Positions 1 to 10,526 of a stretch of 64,000 bases of DNA are shown piece after piece (positions within the stretch are counted from its first letter, which is position 1; each line of letters opens with the position of its first letter). The position numbers and the translations under genes are program-made. This DNA comes from Flavobacterium davisii (GTDB lineage Bacteria > Bacteroidota > Bacteroidia > Flavobacteriales > Flavobacteriaceae), in NCBI RefSeq assembly GCF_019565505.1, contig NZ_CP067378.1:868001-932000 (forward strand), read 5' to 3'. The notes beneath the pieces were generated by a model, which did no database searches, was not told where the DNA came from, and saw only the letters and a list, made by a program, of their open reading frames with translations.

Positions 1-319
1 GAAGTTCTCTAGCTACTGGACCGAAAACACGAGTTCCTCTCATCTCACCTGCTGCATTTAATAACACACAAGCATTATCATCGAAACGAATATAAGATCC
101 ATCAGCTCTTCTTACTTCTTTTTTGGTTCTAACAACCACTGCAGTTGAAACCGCACCTTTCTTAACGTTTCCGTTAGGAGTTGCATCTTTGATAGCTACT
201 ACAATTTTGTCACCAACTGAGGCGTAACGTCTTTTTGTTCCACCTAAAACACGGATAGTTAAAACTTCTTTAGCTCCCGTATTATCTGCTACTTTTAGTC
301 TTGATTCCTGTTGTACCAT
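1..319 (-). CDS. rplN: 50S ribosomal protein L14 (partial, C-terminus off window)
   Basis: Start codon at 319 reading leftward; about 106 codons are present, so roughly the last 16 residues of the usual 122 lie outside the left edge. The protein opens [17 protein letters not shown] and contains [15 protein letters not shown], both highly characteristic of L14, a primary 23S rRNA-binding protein near the subunit interface. It lies two bases downstream of rpsQ in the minus-strand S10/spc run, so it is translated with the other ribosomal genes. No frame problem is visible in the part present. Confidence 0.97.
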   Translation of the reverse strand, partial: MVQQESRLKVADNTGAKEVLTIRVLGGTKRRYASVGDKIVVAIKDATPNGNVKKGAVSTAVVVRTKKEVRRADGSYIRFDDNACVLLNAAGEMRGTRVFGPVAREL

Positions 320-321
320 AA

Positions 322-579
322 TTATTTCGCTCTTTCAATAATTTCAACTAATCTCCAACATTTAGATTTAGACAAAGGTCTTGTTTCCATGATCTTTACT
401 GTATCACCAATGTTACAGTCGTTTGTTTCGTCGTGTGCAACATATTTTTTAGTTTTTAACACGAACTTACCATATAATGGGTGTTTTACTCTTGTTACTT
501 GAGAAACAACAATAGACTTATCCATTTTGTTAGACGTAACTACACCGATTCTTTCTTTTCTTAAATTTCTTTTTTCCAT
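322..579 (-). CDS. rpsQ: 30S ribosomal protein S17
   Basis: 85 residues, the usual length for bacteroidal S17, opening [21 protein letters not shown]17 binds 16S rRNA early in small-subunit assembly. The OB-fold core ([13 protein letters not shown], then the HPLYGK loop and the GDTV turn) is intact. It lies 15 bases downstream of rpmC and 2 bases upstream of rplN, within a continuous minus-strand operon. A 63-codon frame on the opposite strand here is a shadow and is not annotated. Confidence 0.98.
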   Translation of the reverse strand: MEKRNLRKERIGVVTSNKMDKSIVVSQVTRVKHPLYGKFVLKTKKYVAHDETNDCNIGDTVKIMETRPLSKSKCWRLVEIIERAK

Positions 580-594
580 CTTTTCAGCTGAATT

Positions 595-786
595 TTATTG
601 AAGCTCTCTTTTGCTTAATTCAGTTGCAATTCTTGCCACTGAACGTCTTAAACTTCTAATTTGAAGTGGATTCTCGATTGGAGAAATAGCATGAGCAATT
701 GTTAAGTCGGCATAGGTCTTTTTTAATTGAACTAGCTTTTCTTGTAACTCAGCTGCAGATAGATTTTTAATTTCTGACTGTTTCAT
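595..786 (-). CDS. rpmC: 50S ribosomal protein L29
   Basis: 63 residues, the family length, opening MKQSEIKNLSAAELQEKL, the conserved two-helix start of L29. The SPIENPLQIRSLRRSVARI stretch near residues 35-55 is the second helix. L29 sits at the polypeptide exit tunnel of the 50S subunit and contacts L23. It is placed between rplP (11 bases upstream) and rpsQ, the canonical order. Confidence 0.97.
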   Translation of the reverse strand: MKQSEIKNLSAAELQEKLVQLKKTYADLTIAHAISPIENPLQIRSLRRSVARIATELSKRELQ

Positions 787-797
787 AATTTTATATA

Positions 798-1223
798 TTA
801 TGCTTCGAAATCTCTAGCAACGACGAATTTAGTTTTTACTGGTAATTTTTGTGCTGCAAGACGTAAGGCCTCTTTTGCAACAGCTAGTGGCACACCACCT
901 ACCTCAAACATAATTCTTCCTGGTTTAACAACAGCAGCCCAGTATTCAACTGCACCTTTACCTTTACCCATACGTACTTCAAGAGGCTTCTTAGTGATAG
1001 GTTTGTCTGGGAAAATTTTGATCCATAATTGCCCTTCACGTTTCATAAAACGAGTTGCTGCAATACGAGCCGCTTCGATTTGGCGTGAAGTTAAGAAAGC
1101 ACCTGTTTCGTGAACAGATTTAATTCCAAACATTCCATTTGAAAGTTCGTGACCTCTATTAGAGTTCCCTTTCATTCTACCTTTCTGTACCTTACGGTAT
1201 TTTGTTCTTTTAGGCTGTAACAT
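798..1223 (-). CDS. rplP: 50S ribosomal protein L16
   Basis: 141 residues, opening [16 protein letters not shown], the universal L16 start; it has the [12 protein letters not shown] loop that approaches the peptidyl-transferase and A-site region. It lies 18 bases downstream of rpsC and 11 bases upstream of rpmC. The plus-strand CCTGG at 929-933 (codons for Pro-Gly) is intact here, unlike the sites in rpsC, rplB and rpsL. Confidence 0.98.
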   Translation of the reverse strand: MLQPKRTKYRKVQKGRMKGNSNRGHELSNGMFGIKSVHETGAFLTSRQIEAARIAATRFMKREGQLWIKIFPDKPITKKPLEVRMGKGKGAVEYWAAVVKPGRIMFEVGGVPLAVAKEALRLAAQKLPVKTKFVVARDFEA

Positions 1224-1241
1224 TTTTCTTTAATTTAAAAA

Positions 1242-1984
1242 TTACTTTCTTTTACGAGCTCCTTGTTTACCGTTTGATTTTCCACCACGTGGAGCATCAC
1301 CACCTTTACCACCTTGTGCAGCTTTTTTATCCATACCTACAAGTGGAGAAAGATCTCTTTTACCGTAAACTTCACCTTTCATGATCCATACTTTAACACC
1401 CATTCTACCGTAAGTAGTGTGAGCCTCTGCTAAAGCATAATCGATGTCAGCTCTGAAAGTTGATAGAGGAATACGTCCTTCTTTGAAACTTTCTGAACGT
1501 GCCATTTCAGCACCGTTTAAACGACCAGAAATCATTACTTTGATACCTTCAGCATTCATTCTCATAGAAGCTGCAATAGCCATTTTGATTGCTCTTCTAT
1601 AAGAAATACGCCCTTCAATTTGACGACAAATACTATTAGCTACTAAATAAGCATCTAATTCAGGTCTTTTAATTTCAAAGATGTTGATTTGAACCTCTTT
1701 GTCAGTAATTTTCTTAAGTTCTTCTTTCAACTTGTCTACCTCTTGACCGCCTTTACCAATAATGATACCGGACGAGCCGTAGTGATAGTAACGGTTACAA
1801 GTTTTAAAGTTCTTTCAATAATTACTTTAGACACACTAGCTTTTGATAAACGAGCGTGGATATACTTTCTGATTTTGTAATCTTCAGCGATTTTATCACC
1901 GTAGTCATTACCACCATACCAGTTAGAATCCCATCCTCTGATGATACCAAGGCGATTTCCGATTGGATTAGTCTTTTGTCCCAT
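1242..1984 (-). CDS. rpsC: 30S ribosomal protein S3 (apparent 1-base frameshift)
   Basis: Start at 1984 ([17 protein letters not shown]). The frame is good through residue 72 (...TTARP), then one base is missing: plus strand reads GATACC|GGACG at 1764-1774, where the conserved [10 protein letters not shown] motif requires ACC-N-GG. Restoring one base between 1769 and 1770 gives the KH-domain motif [13 protein letters not shown] and a 247-residue protein, the right length, with the central and C-terminal S3 domains and a basic tail rich in Gly, Lys and Arg. S3 lines the mRNA entry site. As S3 is essential and single copy, the break is almost certainly a consensus error rather than a pseudogene. 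It lies 5 bases downstream of rplV. Confidence 0.96.
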
Positions 1985-1989
1985 CTTTA

Positions 1990-2400
1990 TTAATTGCTTT
2001 GTGTGTTATTAATTGATCCTAATACGATAGTTACGTGATTAGAACGTTTTCTAATTCTGTGTGCACGACCTTGTGGTGCTGGGCGTAATCTTTTTAACAT
2101 CATACCACCATCCACTCTGATCTCTTTTACGAATAAGCCTGCTTCAGCTACATTACCTTCACTATTTTTTTGCTCCCAGTTATTAATTGCGGATAATAAT
2201 AGTTTTTCTAATTTTCTTGAAGCTTCTTTTTGACTAAATCTTAATATATTTAGTGCATATTCTACTTTCTGACCTCTTACCAAGTCTGCTACTAAGCGCA
2301 TTTTTCTAGGTGAAGTAGGGCAGTTATTTAACTTAGCAAACGCGATAGACTTGTTAGCCTCTTTTCTTGCTTCTGCCGTTTCTCTTTTACGAACTCCCAT
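1990..2400 (-). CDS. rplV: 50S ribosomal protein L22
   Basis: 136 residues, opening [18 protein letters not shown]. The [20 protein letters not shown] segment and the C-terminal hairpin ([21 protein letters not shown]) that reaches into the exit tunnel are present; this hairpin is the macrolide-associated loop. Intact frame. It is 8 bases downstream of rpsS and 5 bases upstream of rpsC. Confidence 0.98.
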   Translation of the reverse strand: MGVRKRETAEARKEANKSIAFAKLNNCPTSPRKMRLVADLVRGQKVEYALNILRFSQKEASRKLEKLLLSAINNWEQKNSEGNVAEAGLFVKEIRVDGGMMLKRLRPAPQGRAHRIRKRSNHVTIVLGSINNTQSN

Positions 2401-2408
2401 GTCTTCTT

Positions 2409-2687
2409 TTATTTTTTACCTTTATTTTTAGCTCCAGCGTGACCTCTAAAAGATCTAGTTGGTGAAAACTCACCTAACTTGTGTCCTACCATGTTTTCAG
2501 TAACATATACTGGAACAAATTGACGACCGTTGTGAACTGCGATTGTTTGTCCTACGAAATCTGGAGTAATCATTGAAGCTCTAGACCAAGTTTTAACAAC
2601 ATTCTTGTTTCCTGCCTCAGCATTCTCCAATACTTTCTTTTCTAACTTATAGTGTACGAAAGGTCCTTTTTTTAATGAACGTGCCAT
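2409..2687 (-). CDS. rpsS: 30S ribosomal protein S19
   Basis: 92 residues, opening [15 protein letters not shown], the universal S19 start, with the [14 protein letters not shown] and [16 protein letters not shown] motifs intact. S19 sits in the head of the 30S subunit with S13. It lies 6 bases downstream of rplB and 8 bases upstream of rplV. Confidence 0.98.
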   Translation of the reverse strand: MARSLKKGPFVHYKLEKKVLENAEAGNKNVVKTWSRASMITPDFVGQTIAVHNGRQFVPVYVTENMVGHKLGEFSPTRSFRGHAGAKNKGKK

Positions 2688-2693
2688 ATCTTA

Positions 2694-3517
2694 TTATTTC
2701 TTTCTACGTTCTACAATATACTTGTTGCTCGGGTTTTGTTTAGAACGGGTTCTATAACCTTTAGCTGGTAAACCTTTTCTTGAACGTGGGTGACCTCCAG
2801 ACGAACGTCCTTCACCACCACCCATTGGGTGATCAACTGGGTTCATTGCTACTGGTCTTGTTCTTGGTCTTCTACCTAACCATCTTGATCTACCCGCTTT
2901 ACCAGAAACGATTAACTGGTGATCAGAGTTAGAAACTGCACCGATAGTTGCAGTACAAGTTAACAAGATCAATCTCGTTTCTCCAGAAGGCATTTTAATA
3001 GTAGCATATTTACCATCACGAGCCATTAACTGAGCAAATGTACCAGCCGAACGAGCGATAGTAGCACCTTGACCTCGACGTAACTCAATACAAGAAATTA
3101 CTGTTCCTAGAGGAATTTTGCTTAATGGCATAGTGTTCCCGATTTCTGGAACCACATCAGCACCTGAAATAACAGTTTGTCCTACTTTTAAACCATTTTG
3201 AGCAATGATATATCTTTTTTCACCATCAGCATAAGCTAATAACGCGATAAAAGCAGTTCTGTTTGGATCGTATTCGATTGATTTAACTGTAGCTGGAATT
3301 CCATCTTTAGTTCTTTTGAAATCGATGATACGATATCTTTGCTTGTGACCACCGCCTGTATAGCGCATAGTCATCTTTCCTTGACTATTTCTACCTCCAG
3401 ATGATTTTTTCGGTGCGATTAATGAACGCTCCGGCTTATCAGTTGTAATAGCGTCAAAACCATTAACAACTCTAAAACGCTGACCGGGGTAATAGGTTTT
3501 AATTTTCTTACTGACAT
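2694..3517 (-). CDS. rplB: 50S ribosomal protein L2 (apparent 1-base frameshift near N-terminus)
   Basis: True start is ATG at 3517 ([11 protein letters not shown]...), not the internal Met at 3374. After eleven residues the frame breaks: plus strand reads TGACC|GGGGT at 3481-3490 where codons for Pro-Gly-Gln (PGQRFRV) need ACC-N-GG. Adding one base between 3485 and 3486 joins the N-terminus to the long frame and gives 274 residues, the normal L2 length, including the [14 protein letters not shown] motif essential for peptidyl transfer and the basic C-terminus. The break is the same motif context as in rpsC and rpsL. It is 10 bases downstream of rplW. Confidence 0.96.
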
Positions 3518-3527
3518 CTTACTTTAC

Positions 3528-3815
3528 TTAGTTGTTGTAAAAATCAATTGTTTCTCCTTCTTTAACTTGTACGATTGCTTTTTTGTAAGCATTAGTTTTA
3601 CCAGCTATCATACCACTTTTTGTATATTTAGTAGTGCGATCTGGACGTACATTCATTGTATTAACATTAACAACAGTAACACCATAAGCAGCCTCAACAG
3701 CTTTCTTAATTTCTACTTTGTTTGCTTTTTTAGATACAACGAAACCAAAACGATTGAATACTTCACCGTCTTTAGTTACTTTTTCTGTAACGATAGGTTT
3801 TATAATAATACTCAT
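3528..3815 (-). CDS. rplW: 50S ribosomal protein L23
   Basis: 95 residues, opening MSIIIKPIVTEKVTKD, with the VNTMNVRPD segment typical of L23. L23 is at the exit tunnel and docks trigger factor and SRP. It is 6 bases downstream of rplD and 10 bases upstream of rplB. Two plus-strand frames of 60-88 codons in this stretch are shadows. Confidence 0.97.
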   Translation of the reverse strand: MSIIIKPIVTEKVTKDGEVFNRFGFVVSKKANKVEIKKAVEAAYGVTVVNVNTMNVRPDRTTKYTKSGMIAGKTNAYKKAIVQVKEGETIDFYNN

Positions 3816-3821
3816 GGCCTA

Positions 3822-4451
3822 TTATTTGCTTAAATTTTGTTCGATTCCTTCTAAAGATCCCTCTAAAAGAACTAAATTATTTGCGTTTAATATCGCATAA
3901 GTACTTAATTCTGAGTTAAGAACCACAGAAGATTTTTGTAAGTTACGAGATGATAAGTAAACATTTTTGTTTTCACCTCCCAAAACGAACAATGATTTTT
4001 TGTTTTCTAACCCTAACGCTTTTAAAACGTTAATAAAATTTTTAGTACTTGGAGCTTCGAAACCGAAGTCTTCTAATACGATTAAGTTAGATTCTTTCGC
4101 TTTTAAAGTTAAAGCTGATTTACGAGCTAAACGTTTTAAAGCTTTATTCAATTTAAAAGAATAATTTCTTGGTCTTGGACCGAAAACTGTCCCTCCTCCT
4201 TTAAACAATGGAGACTTAACACTTCCTGCACGAGCGGTACCTGTACCCTTTTGTTTTTTAATTTTACGAGTACTTCCAGTAACTTCTGCTCTTTCTTTTG
4301 CTTTATGTGTACCTTGACGTTGATTAGCCAAATATTGTTTCACATCTAAGTAAAGAGCATGGTTATTAGGCTCAATTGCGAAAACTGAATCAGAAAGCTG
4401 TACTTTTCTTCCAGTATCTTTTCCGTTGATATCTAATACTTTTACTTCCAT
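3822..4451 (-). CDS. rplD: 50S ribosomal protein L4
   Basis: 209 residues, opening [20 protein letters not shown]. It has the extended tunnel loop region (QGTHKAKERAEVTG...KKQKGTGTARAGS) and the FGPRPRNYSFKLN motif. In gammaproteobacteria L4 autoregulates the S10 operon; whether it does so here is unknown. The start at 4451 overlaps the rplC stop by one base. Confidence 0.97.
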   Translation of the reverse strand: MEVKVLDINGKDTGRKVQLSDSVFAIEPNNHALYLDVKQYLANQRQGTHKAKERAEVTGSTRKIKKQKGTGTARAGSVKSPLFKGGGTVFGPRPRNYSFKLNKALKRLARKSALTLKAKESNLIVLEDFGFEAPSTKNFINVLKALGLENKKSLFVLGGENKNVYLSSRNLQKSSVVLNSELSTYAILNANNLVLLEGSLEGIEQNLSK

Positions 4452-5068
4452 TACTTCTGAACGATTACATAAGAGTCTTTATGCCCGTGAATACATCCTT
4501 TAACAACAAGTAGGTTCTTTTCAGCTACTACTTTTAAAACTCTAAGATTTTGAACTTTAACATTGTCTCCACCCATTCTTCCTGCCATGCGCATTCCTTT
4601 GAATACTCTAGAAGGATAAGATGAAGCACCTACTGAACCTGGCGCTCTTAAACGGTTATGTTGACCGTGAGTAACTTGTCCAACACCACCAAAACCGTGA
4701 CGTTTTACAACCCCTTGAAAACCTTTACCTTTAGAAACACCTTGAACATCTACAAATTCACCTTCTGCGAATAAGTCTACAGTGATTACATCACCTAATT
4801 TGTGCTCATTTTCAAATCCTTGGAATTCAACAACTTTCTTTTTCGCAACCGTTCCAGCTTTTTTGAAGTGACCTTCAGCAGCTTTATTTGTGTGCTTTGC
4901 AGATTTGTCATCGAAACCAAGTTGAAGAGCCTCATACCCGTCAACCTCATTGGTTCTGACTTGGGTAACAACGCAAGGACCAACTTCAATAACAGTACAA
5001 GGGATGTTTTTCCCGTTCTCGTCGAAGATGCTAGTCATTCCGATTTTCTTTCCGATTAACCCAGACAT
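4451..5068 (-). CDS. rplC: 50S ribosomal protein L3
   Basis: 205 residues from ATG at 5068 ([19 protein letters not shown]). An upstream Met at 5131 in the same frame is rejected because it would add 21 residues absent from L3 and because a promoter lies inside that segment. The [30 protein letters not shown] region contains the Gln that is methylated in many L3 proteins. The plus-strand CCTGG near 4638 is intact. First gene after the 116-base gap that separates it from rpsJ. Confidence 0.97.
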   Translation of the reverse strand: MSGLIGKKIGMTSIFDENGKNIPCTVIEVGPCVVTQVRTNEVDGYEALQLGFDDKSAKHTNKAAEGHFKKAGTVAKKKVVEFQGFENEHKLGDVITVDLFAEGEFVDVQGVSKGKGFQGVVKRHGFGGVGQVTHGQHNRLRAPGSVGASSYPSRVFKGMRMAGRMGGDNVKVQNLRVLKVVAEKNLLVVKGCIHGHKDSYVIVQK

Positions 5069-5118
5069 ACTTAAATAATTAATTATTAATAATATATAAA
5101 ACTCTAATTTTGAGTGCG

Positions 5119-5160
5119 CAAAAGTAAGCATTATGTTTTGAATTTCAAAACATAATGCTT
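5119..5160 (-). promoter_or_regulatory. Promoter embedded in a perfect 17-bp palindrome upstream of rplC
   Basis: On the minus strand TTTG (5149-5146) is followed after 19 bases by TACTTTTG (5126-5119), a perfect match to the Bacteroidota TTTG-N19-TAnnTTTG promoter. The -33 element lies inside an exact inverted repeat at 5126-5160: two 17-base arms beginning AAGCATTATGTTTTGAA around a single central base. The element would give the L3-to-L14 genes their own transcription start separate from rpsL-rpsJ. The palindrome could be an operator, or a terminator for the rpsL transcript; the sequence alone does not decide. Confidence 0.7.
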
Positions 5161-5184
5161 AAATATTTTAATTTGAGTAATTTA

Positions 5185-5490
5185 TCACACTTTAATCTCA
5201 ACTTCTACTCCACTTGGAAGCTCTAATTTCATTAAAGCATCGATAGTTTTTGAAGATGAAGAATAGATGTCTAACAATCTTTTGTATGAACTAACTTCAA
5301 ATTGCTCTCTTGATTTTTTGTTTACGTGCGGAGAACGTAACACAGTGAAAATCTTTTTGTTAGTAGGTAATGGAATTGGACCCGTAACTACTGCACCTGT
5401 ACTTTTTACAGTTTTTACGATTTTTTCTGCTGATTTATCAACCAACATATGATCGTAAGATTTTAATTTTATTCTGATTTTTTGACTCAT
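5185..5490 (-). CDS. rpsJ: 30S ribosomal protein S10
   Basis: 101 residues, opening [18 protein letters not shown], with the [10 protein letters not shown] and [13 protein letters not shown] motifs; S10 is also the NusE antitermination factor. In this operon it follows fusA by 11 bases (S12-S7-EF-G-S10 order) rather than standing at the head of a separate S10 operon. A 116-base gap with a promoter and palindrome follows it. Confidence 0.98.
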   Translation of the reverse strand: MSQKIRIKLKSYDHMLVDKSAEKIVKTVKSTGAVVTGPIPLPTNKKIFTVLRSPHVNKKSREQFEVSSYKRLLDIYSSSSKTIDALMKLELPSGVEVEIKV

Positions 5491-5501
5491 TTTCTTAAAA
5501 A

Positions 5502-7646
5502 TTAAGCGTTACCTTTAGCTTTCTTAATTACTGCCTCTGAAATGTTAGATGGAGTTTCTTCGTAGTGAGAGAATTCCATAGTTGATGTAGCACGACCTGA
5601 AGATAAAGTTCTTAAAGTAGTTACATAACCAAACATTTCTGATAATGGAACGTTTGCTTTAATAGTCTTAGCACCGTTTCTATCACCCATATCATTTACT
5701 TGACCACGACGACGGTTTAAGTCACCTACGATATCACCCATGTTTTCTTCTGGAGTAATAACTTCAATTTTCATGATTGGTTCAAGGATTACAGCACCAG
5801 CAGCTTTAGCTACTTCTTTGTACCCTAACTTAGCAGCTAATTCGAAAGATAAAGCATCTGAATCCACCGCGTGGTATGAACCGTCTAATAAAGTTACTTT
5901 TAAGCTATCTACAACATATCCTGCTAAAGGACCTTGCTTCATAGCTTCTCTGAAACCTTTTTCAACAGCTGGGATATATTCCTTAGGAACGTTACCACCT
6001 TTTACTTCGTTAACAAACGTTAATCCTACAGTACCAGCTTCAGCAGGCTCTAAACGGAAAACGATATCACCGAATTTACCACGTCCACCCGATTGTTTTT
6101 TATAAACCTCACGGTGTTGTGCAGTTTTAGTGAAAGCTTCTTTGTATTCTACTTGAGGCTCACCTTGATCTACTTCAACCTTAAACTCACGTTTCATACG
6201 GTCAACTAAGATATCTAAGTGAAGCTCACCCATACCAGAAATAATCGTTTGACCAGAAGCCTCATCAGTTCTAACTGTAAACGTTGGATCTTCTTCAGCT
6301 AATTTAGCTAAAGCCATACCCATTTTATCTACGTCAGCCTTAGTTTTAGGCTCAATAGCGATACCGATTACCGGATCAGGGAATTTCATTGATTCAAGGA
6401 TGATAGGATTTTTCTCATCACACATTGTATCACCCGTCTTGATATCTTTAAAACCTACAGCAGCTCCAATATCACCAGCCTCGATATATTCGATTGGGTT
6501 TTGCTTGTTAGCGTGCATTTGGTAGATACGAGAAATACGCTCTTTGTTTCCTGAACGCGTGTTCAAGATATAAGAACCTGCATCTAAACGACCAGAATAA
6601 GCACGGAAGAAAGCTAAACGACCCACATAAGGATCCGTAGCAATTTTAAATGCTAAAGCCGCAAACGGCTCTTTTACATCTGGACGACGCAAGATTTTCT
6701 TTTGATCTTCTTCTAACAAATCAGCATCATCAGGATGAATACCTTCGATACCTTCTTTATCCAAAGGAGATGGCAAATATTTACAAACGGCATCTAACAT
6801 GAATTGAACTCCTTTGTTTTTGAATGATGATCCACATAACATAGGAATAATAGCCATATCAATTGTAGCCGCACGTAATGCCGTATTAATTTCTTCTTCA
6901 GTAATTGAATTCTCATCTTCCATATACTTATCTAGTAAGTTTTCATCGTAAGAAGCGATTTCTTCAATTAATATAGAACGGTATTGTTTTACCTCATCCA
7001 CCATATCAGCAGGAATATCGATAATATCAAAAGTAGCTCCTTGCGTTTCATCATGCCATACAATAGCTTGATTTTTCACTAAATCAACTACCCCTTTAAA
7101 ATCATTTTCCTCACCAATTGGCAAAGTAATAGCTACCGCATTAGAACGTAACATATCCTTAACTTGTTGACACACATTAAGGAAGTTAGAACCTTGACGA
7201 TCCATTTTGTTTACGAATCCCATACGAGGAACTCTGTACTGGTCAGCTAATCTCCAGTTCGTTTCAGATTGAGGTTCAACACCATCAACCGCAGAGAACA
7301 AGAATACTAAACCATCTAATACACGTAATGAACGGTTTACCTCTACTGTAAAGTCAACGTGACCTGGAGTATCGATAATATTGAAGTGGTAAGGCTTAGA
7401 ATCTGCAATGTTTTTTCCTTGTTCCGTTGGGAAATTCCAAGTACAAGTAGTAGCTGCCGAAGTAATAGTAATCCCTCTTTCTTGCTCCTGAGCCATCCAG
7501 TCCATAGTAGCAGCACCATCGTGCACCTCACCAATTTTGTGAGACTTACCTGTATAGAATAAGATACGCTCTGTAGTGGTCGTTTTACCTGCATCGATAT
7601 GAGCAGCAATACCAATATTTCTAGTATATTTTAAATCTCTTGCCAT
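5502..7646 (-). CDS. fusA: Translation elongation factor G
   Basis: 714 residues, full length. The GTPase motifs are intact: [12 protein letters not shown] (P-loop, residues 15-26), the switch [10 protein letters not shown] and the NKMDR specificity motif. The downstream domains II-V end in the [17 protein letters not shown] region typical of EF-G. It drives translocation of tRNA-mRNA. Codons for Pro-Gly in the DTPGH motif carry a plus-strand CCTGG that is intact. It lies 11 bases downstream of rpsG. Confidence 0.98.
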   Translation of the reverse strand: MARDLKYTRNIGIAAHIDAGKTTTTERILFYTGKSHKIGEVHDGAATMDWMAQEQERGITITSAATTCTWNFPTEQGKNIADSKPYHFNIIDTPGHVDFTVEVNRSLRVLDGLVFLFSAVDGVEPQSETNWRLADQYRVPRMGFVNKMDRQGSNFLNVCQQVKDMLRSNAVAITLPIGEENDFKGVVDLVKNQAIVWHDETQGATFDIIDIPADMVDEVKQYRSILIEEIASYDENLLDKYMEDENSITEEEINTALRAATIDMAIIPMLCGSSFKNKGVQFMLDAVCKYLPSPLDKEGIEGIHPDDADLLEEDQKKILRRPDVKEPFAALAFKIATDPYVGRLAFFRAYSGRLDAGSYILNTRSGNKERISRIYQMHANKQNPIEYIEAGDIGAAVGFKDIKTGDTMCDEKNPIILESMKFPDPVIGIAIEPKTKADVDKMGMALAKLAEEDPTFTVRTDEASGQTIISGMGELHLDILVDRMKREFKVEVDQGEPQVEYKEAFTKTAQHREVYKKQSGGRGKFGDIVFRLEPAEAGTVGLTFVNEVKGGNVPKEYIPAVEKGFREAMKQGPLAGYVVDSLKVTLLDGSYHAVDSDALSFELAAKLGYKEVAKAAGAVILEPIMKIEVITPEENMGDIVGDLNRRRGQVNDMGDRNGAKTIKANVPLSEMFGYVTTLRTLSSGRATSTMEFSHYEETPSNISEAVIKKAKGNA

Positions 7647-7657
7647 TTCTTTACGAA

Positions 7658-8134
7658 TTAAAATCTAAAGTGAGAGAATGCCTTATTAGCTTCCGCCATT
7701 TTATGAGTATCCATTCTTTTCTTAACAGCCGCCCCCTCTTCTTTAGCCGCAGCTAAAATTTCAGACGCTAAACGAGCCGCCATAGATTTCTCATTTCTTC
7801 TTCTAGCATAAAGAATCAACCATTTCATCGACATAGAAATTTTTCTATCTGGACGAATAGGCATTGGAATTTGAAAGGTAGCACCTCCTACACGACGAGA
7901 ACGAACTTCTACGTGAGGCATAACATTTGTTAAAGCGTCTTTCCAAATTTCTAATGATGTTTTTTCAGCATCTTGTTTTTTATTCTCAACGATTTCTAAA
8001 GCATCGTAGAATACTGCAAAAGCTGTCGATTTTTTACCATCCCACATTAAGTTATTCACGAAACGTGTAACTAATTGATCGTTAAATTTTGGATCTGGTA
8101 AAAGAGGTCTTTTTTTGGCCTGTCTTTTTCTCAT
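7658..8134 (-). CDS. rpsG: 30S ribosomal protein S7
   Basis: 158 residues, opening [20 protein letters not shown], with the [13 protein letters not shown] and [15 protein letters not shown] motifs; S7 nucleates assembly of the 30S head and contacts E-site tRNA. It ends SHFRF, typical of the bacteroidal proteins. Situated 11 bases upstream of fusA; separated from rpsL by a 112-base repeat-containing gap. Confidence 0.98.
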   Translation of the reverse strand: MRKRQAKKRPLLPDPKFNDQLVTRFVNNLMWDGKKSTAFAVFYDALEIVENKKQDAEKTSLEIWKDALTNVMPHVEVRSRRVGGATFQIPMPIRPDRKISMSMKWLILYARRRNEKSMAARLASEILAAAKEEGAAVKKRMDTHKMAEANKAFSHFRF

Positions 8135-8153
8135 TTCTTTTTGTTACTTTTTT

Positions 8154-8240
8154 AAAGTTTAAAGTTTAAAGTTTAAGTTTAAGCATTTACGCCCTTGAGC
8201 CTATCACTATTCACTTATCACTAATCACTAATCACTTAAT
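8154..8240. repeat. Simple repeats between rpsL and rpsG
   Basis: Two short low-complexity tracts: about three copies of TAAAGTT(T) at 8154-8185 and a TCACTA-type tract (TCACTATTCACT, TCACTAATCACT) at 8203-8240. The second resembles the 14-base array at 40887-41096. The tracts lie inside the ribosomal operon and are transcribed; no ORF is supported. Confidence 0.7.
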
Positions 8241-8246
8241 TAAAAA

Positions 8247-8626
8247 TTACTTTTTATCTTTAGGGCGTTTAGCACCATATTTAGATCTTCTTTGTAAACG
8301 ACCGTTAACTCCGGCAGTATCCAAAGCACCACGTACGATGTGGTATCTAACTCCTGGTAAATCTTTTACCCTTCCACCTCTAACTAATACTATCGAGTGC
8401 TCTTGTAGATTGTGTCCTTCACCGGGATGTAAGCATTTACTTCATTACCATTAGTCAAACGCACACGCGCAACTTTACGCATTGCTGAGTTTGGCTTTTT
8501 AGGTGTAGTAGTATACACACGCGTACAAACCCCTCTTCTTTGAGGACAAGAATCTAAAGCAGCCGATTTACTCTTCTTAGTTAATTTGGCTCTTCCAGTT
8601 CTTACTAATTGTTGAATTGTTGGCAT
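8247..8626 (-). CDS. rpsL: 30S ribosomal protein S12 (apparent 1-base frameshift)
   Basis: Start at 8626 ([20 protein letters not shown]). Frame is good to the VNAYIP segment, then one base is missing: plus strand reads TTCACC|GGGAT at 8419-8428 where [14 protein letters not shown] requires ACC-N-GG. Restoring one base between 8423 and 8424 gives the [13 protein letters not shown] and DTAGVNGR motifs and a 126-residue protein ending KRPKDKK. The Lys at TTPKKPNSA, where streptomycin-resistance changes occur in other species, is present in wild-type form. First gene of the operon, with a promoter at 8680-8710. Confidence 0.96.
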
Positions 8627-8679
8627 AATTAATACTAAATTATTTACTTGTTTATAAAATCCCGCAATTTACGGGGTTG

Positions 8680-8710
8680 CAAATGTATGTATAAATTTTC
8701 AAAAAACAAA
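8680..8710 (-). promoter_or_regulatory. Promoter of the rpsL operon
   Basis: On the minus strand TTTG (8710-8707), 19-base spacer, TACATTTG (8687-8680): an exact fit to the Bacteroidota sigma-ABfr consensus TTTG-N19-TAnnTTTG. The start of transcription is expected about 50 bases before the rpsL ATG. The leader contains a small hairpin (CCCG arms at 8661-8676). Confidence 0.75.
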
Positions 8711-8796
8711 CTGTAAATTATTAATTTTCAGCACTCTTATTTTCTTACCTTTTAAAGTTCTTTTTTTACGTTAATTTTACCAAAAATCACAAACTT

Positions 8797-10443
8797 TTGA
8801 AACATCTCTTCTATTCCATTCTTTTTCTCATTTTACCTCACAAAAACTGGGGACAATATTTATTTTTAAAAATTGAAGGAAATTCAAACTATCAGAATAA
8901 AGTCTTAGATTCTATTTCTGTTTCCAAAAAACATATTAACTTAATTTCTCTTCAGAAAGAAATAAACAAATTATCCGAAACTATCTCTCAAAAAGGCTAT
9001 ATAGAACAAAAAATATTAATTAACAAAAAGATTAACGACAGCACACATCTTATCAAATACGAACTTGGAGATTGCATTAAAGAAATTCATATTTTTTTGG
9101 GCTCACACAAAATTTTATTAGAAAAAAACAAGACACCATCAAAATAGACTTCAAAAACATAAATAAACAACTTTCTGATTTCACCAAAACACTAGAAAAA
9201 AAAGGATTTTCTCTAACAGAAATAAGCCTCTCTAACATCAAAAGAAACAAACAAATTTTACTATCAGAAATCACTATTTGTAAAGATAGAAAAAGGACTA
9301 TAGATCAAATCAACATAAATGGTTATTCCAATTTCCCAAAAAACTTTTTACACAACATACTCATAGAGTATAAGAAAAAGACTTTTAACGAAACCCAATT
9401 AAAAAAAATTAATCGCGATTTTAAAAACCTTCCTTTTTGCAAGACCACAAAAGACGCTGAGATTCTTTTCAAGAAAGACTCAACAATAATTTACGTTTAC
9501 CTAGAAAAACAAAAAGAAATACGTTTGACGGATATATTGGCTTTAGCAATCAAAAAAACAACCTAAAATTGAATGGTTATTTAGACTTAAAATTATCAAA
9601 CGTTTTAAACTCAGGCGAAAAAGTCAATATATACTGGAAAAAAATGGAGAAAACCAAACTGCTTTTAACCTAAATATTGAAACTCCTTATATTTTCAAAA
9701 CACCATTAGCTTTAAAAGGGGAATTAAATATTTTTAAACAAGATACGACTTTTCAAAAAACAAAATCAGAAATAGAATTAGGTTACTTACTAAACTACAA
9801 AACGCGTTGTTACTTAGGCTATCAAGAAACCGAATCAAGTGATATCCAAAAATCAAATTCAGGAACTTTAATGGATTACCAGAATCACTTTTACACTTTA
9901 AGTTTTCAACATCTAAATCACAATTCCAACGAAACTCTATTTAGCGAAAAAACAAATCTTAGTTTTAAAATAGGAATAGGAAAAAGAAATAACAGCACCA
10001 CAAACATATCGCAATTTTTTACATTAACGGAGTTATCGCACTTATTCTACTTAAACAATCAAAACAGCTTATTCATTAAAAGTCAAAATTACTATCTAAA
10101 CAGCAATCACTACCTGACTAACGAATTATTTCGATTTGGAGGTATTAATTCAATCAGAGGTTTTAACGAAAATAGTTTGCAAACAAACTTTCTAACTTCA
10201 ATTATTTCAGAATACAGATACAAAATTAACAGTAATTTTTACCTACACAGCATTATAGATTATGCTTATAGCGAAGACACTACACTCAAAACAAAAAATA
10301 ACCTAAAAAGTCTTGGACTGGGCTTTTATTTAATTAACAAAACAAGCCTTATACATATACAATACAGCAATGGAACGACCAATAATCGAAATTTAGATTT
10401 TAAAAATTCTATTTTTCATATAAATATTTCTTTTATTTTATAA
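8797..10443 (+). CDS. Omp85/TamA-like outer-membrane beta-barrel protein (three homopolymer frameshifts)
   Basis: The frame breaks at three A-runs (9122-9128, around 9511-9519, and 9638-9644), each one base short; corrected, it gives about 549 residues. The N-terminal half carries POTRA-like segments (IHIFLGSH, IDQININGYSNFP), and the C-terminal half is a beta-barrel with the motif FRFGGINSIRGFNENS, in which the RGF triplet is a hallmark of Omp85 surface proteins. The start TTG at 8797 is uncertain; it gives a weak signal-like N-terminus. It is shorter than BamA and has fewer POTRA domains, so it is more like a TamA/ShlB-type accessory protein. Substrate unknown. It diverges from the rpsL operon and precedes the SusC gene. 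Confidence 0.72.
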
Positions 10444-10526
10444 AACCCTTTAAAAAAACAAATAAAAAAAAGAAATTTTAAAATTTATTTTACATATTTG
10501 CATGAACTAATCAATTAATTATTTTT

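Noticed and set aside
4451-5131. Longer rplC start at 5131
   Set aside because: The extra 21 residues are absent from L3 and cover the promoter and leader.
5740-6105. 121-codon plus-strand frame inside fusA
   Set aside because: Shadow of the EF-G coding frame on the opposite strand.
1242-8626. Frameshifts in rpsC, rplB and rpsL as true pseudogenes or programmed frameshifting
   Set aside because: The genes are essential and single copy in an intact operon; all three breaks have the same CC|GG context and lack slippery heptamers, so consensus error is far likelier.
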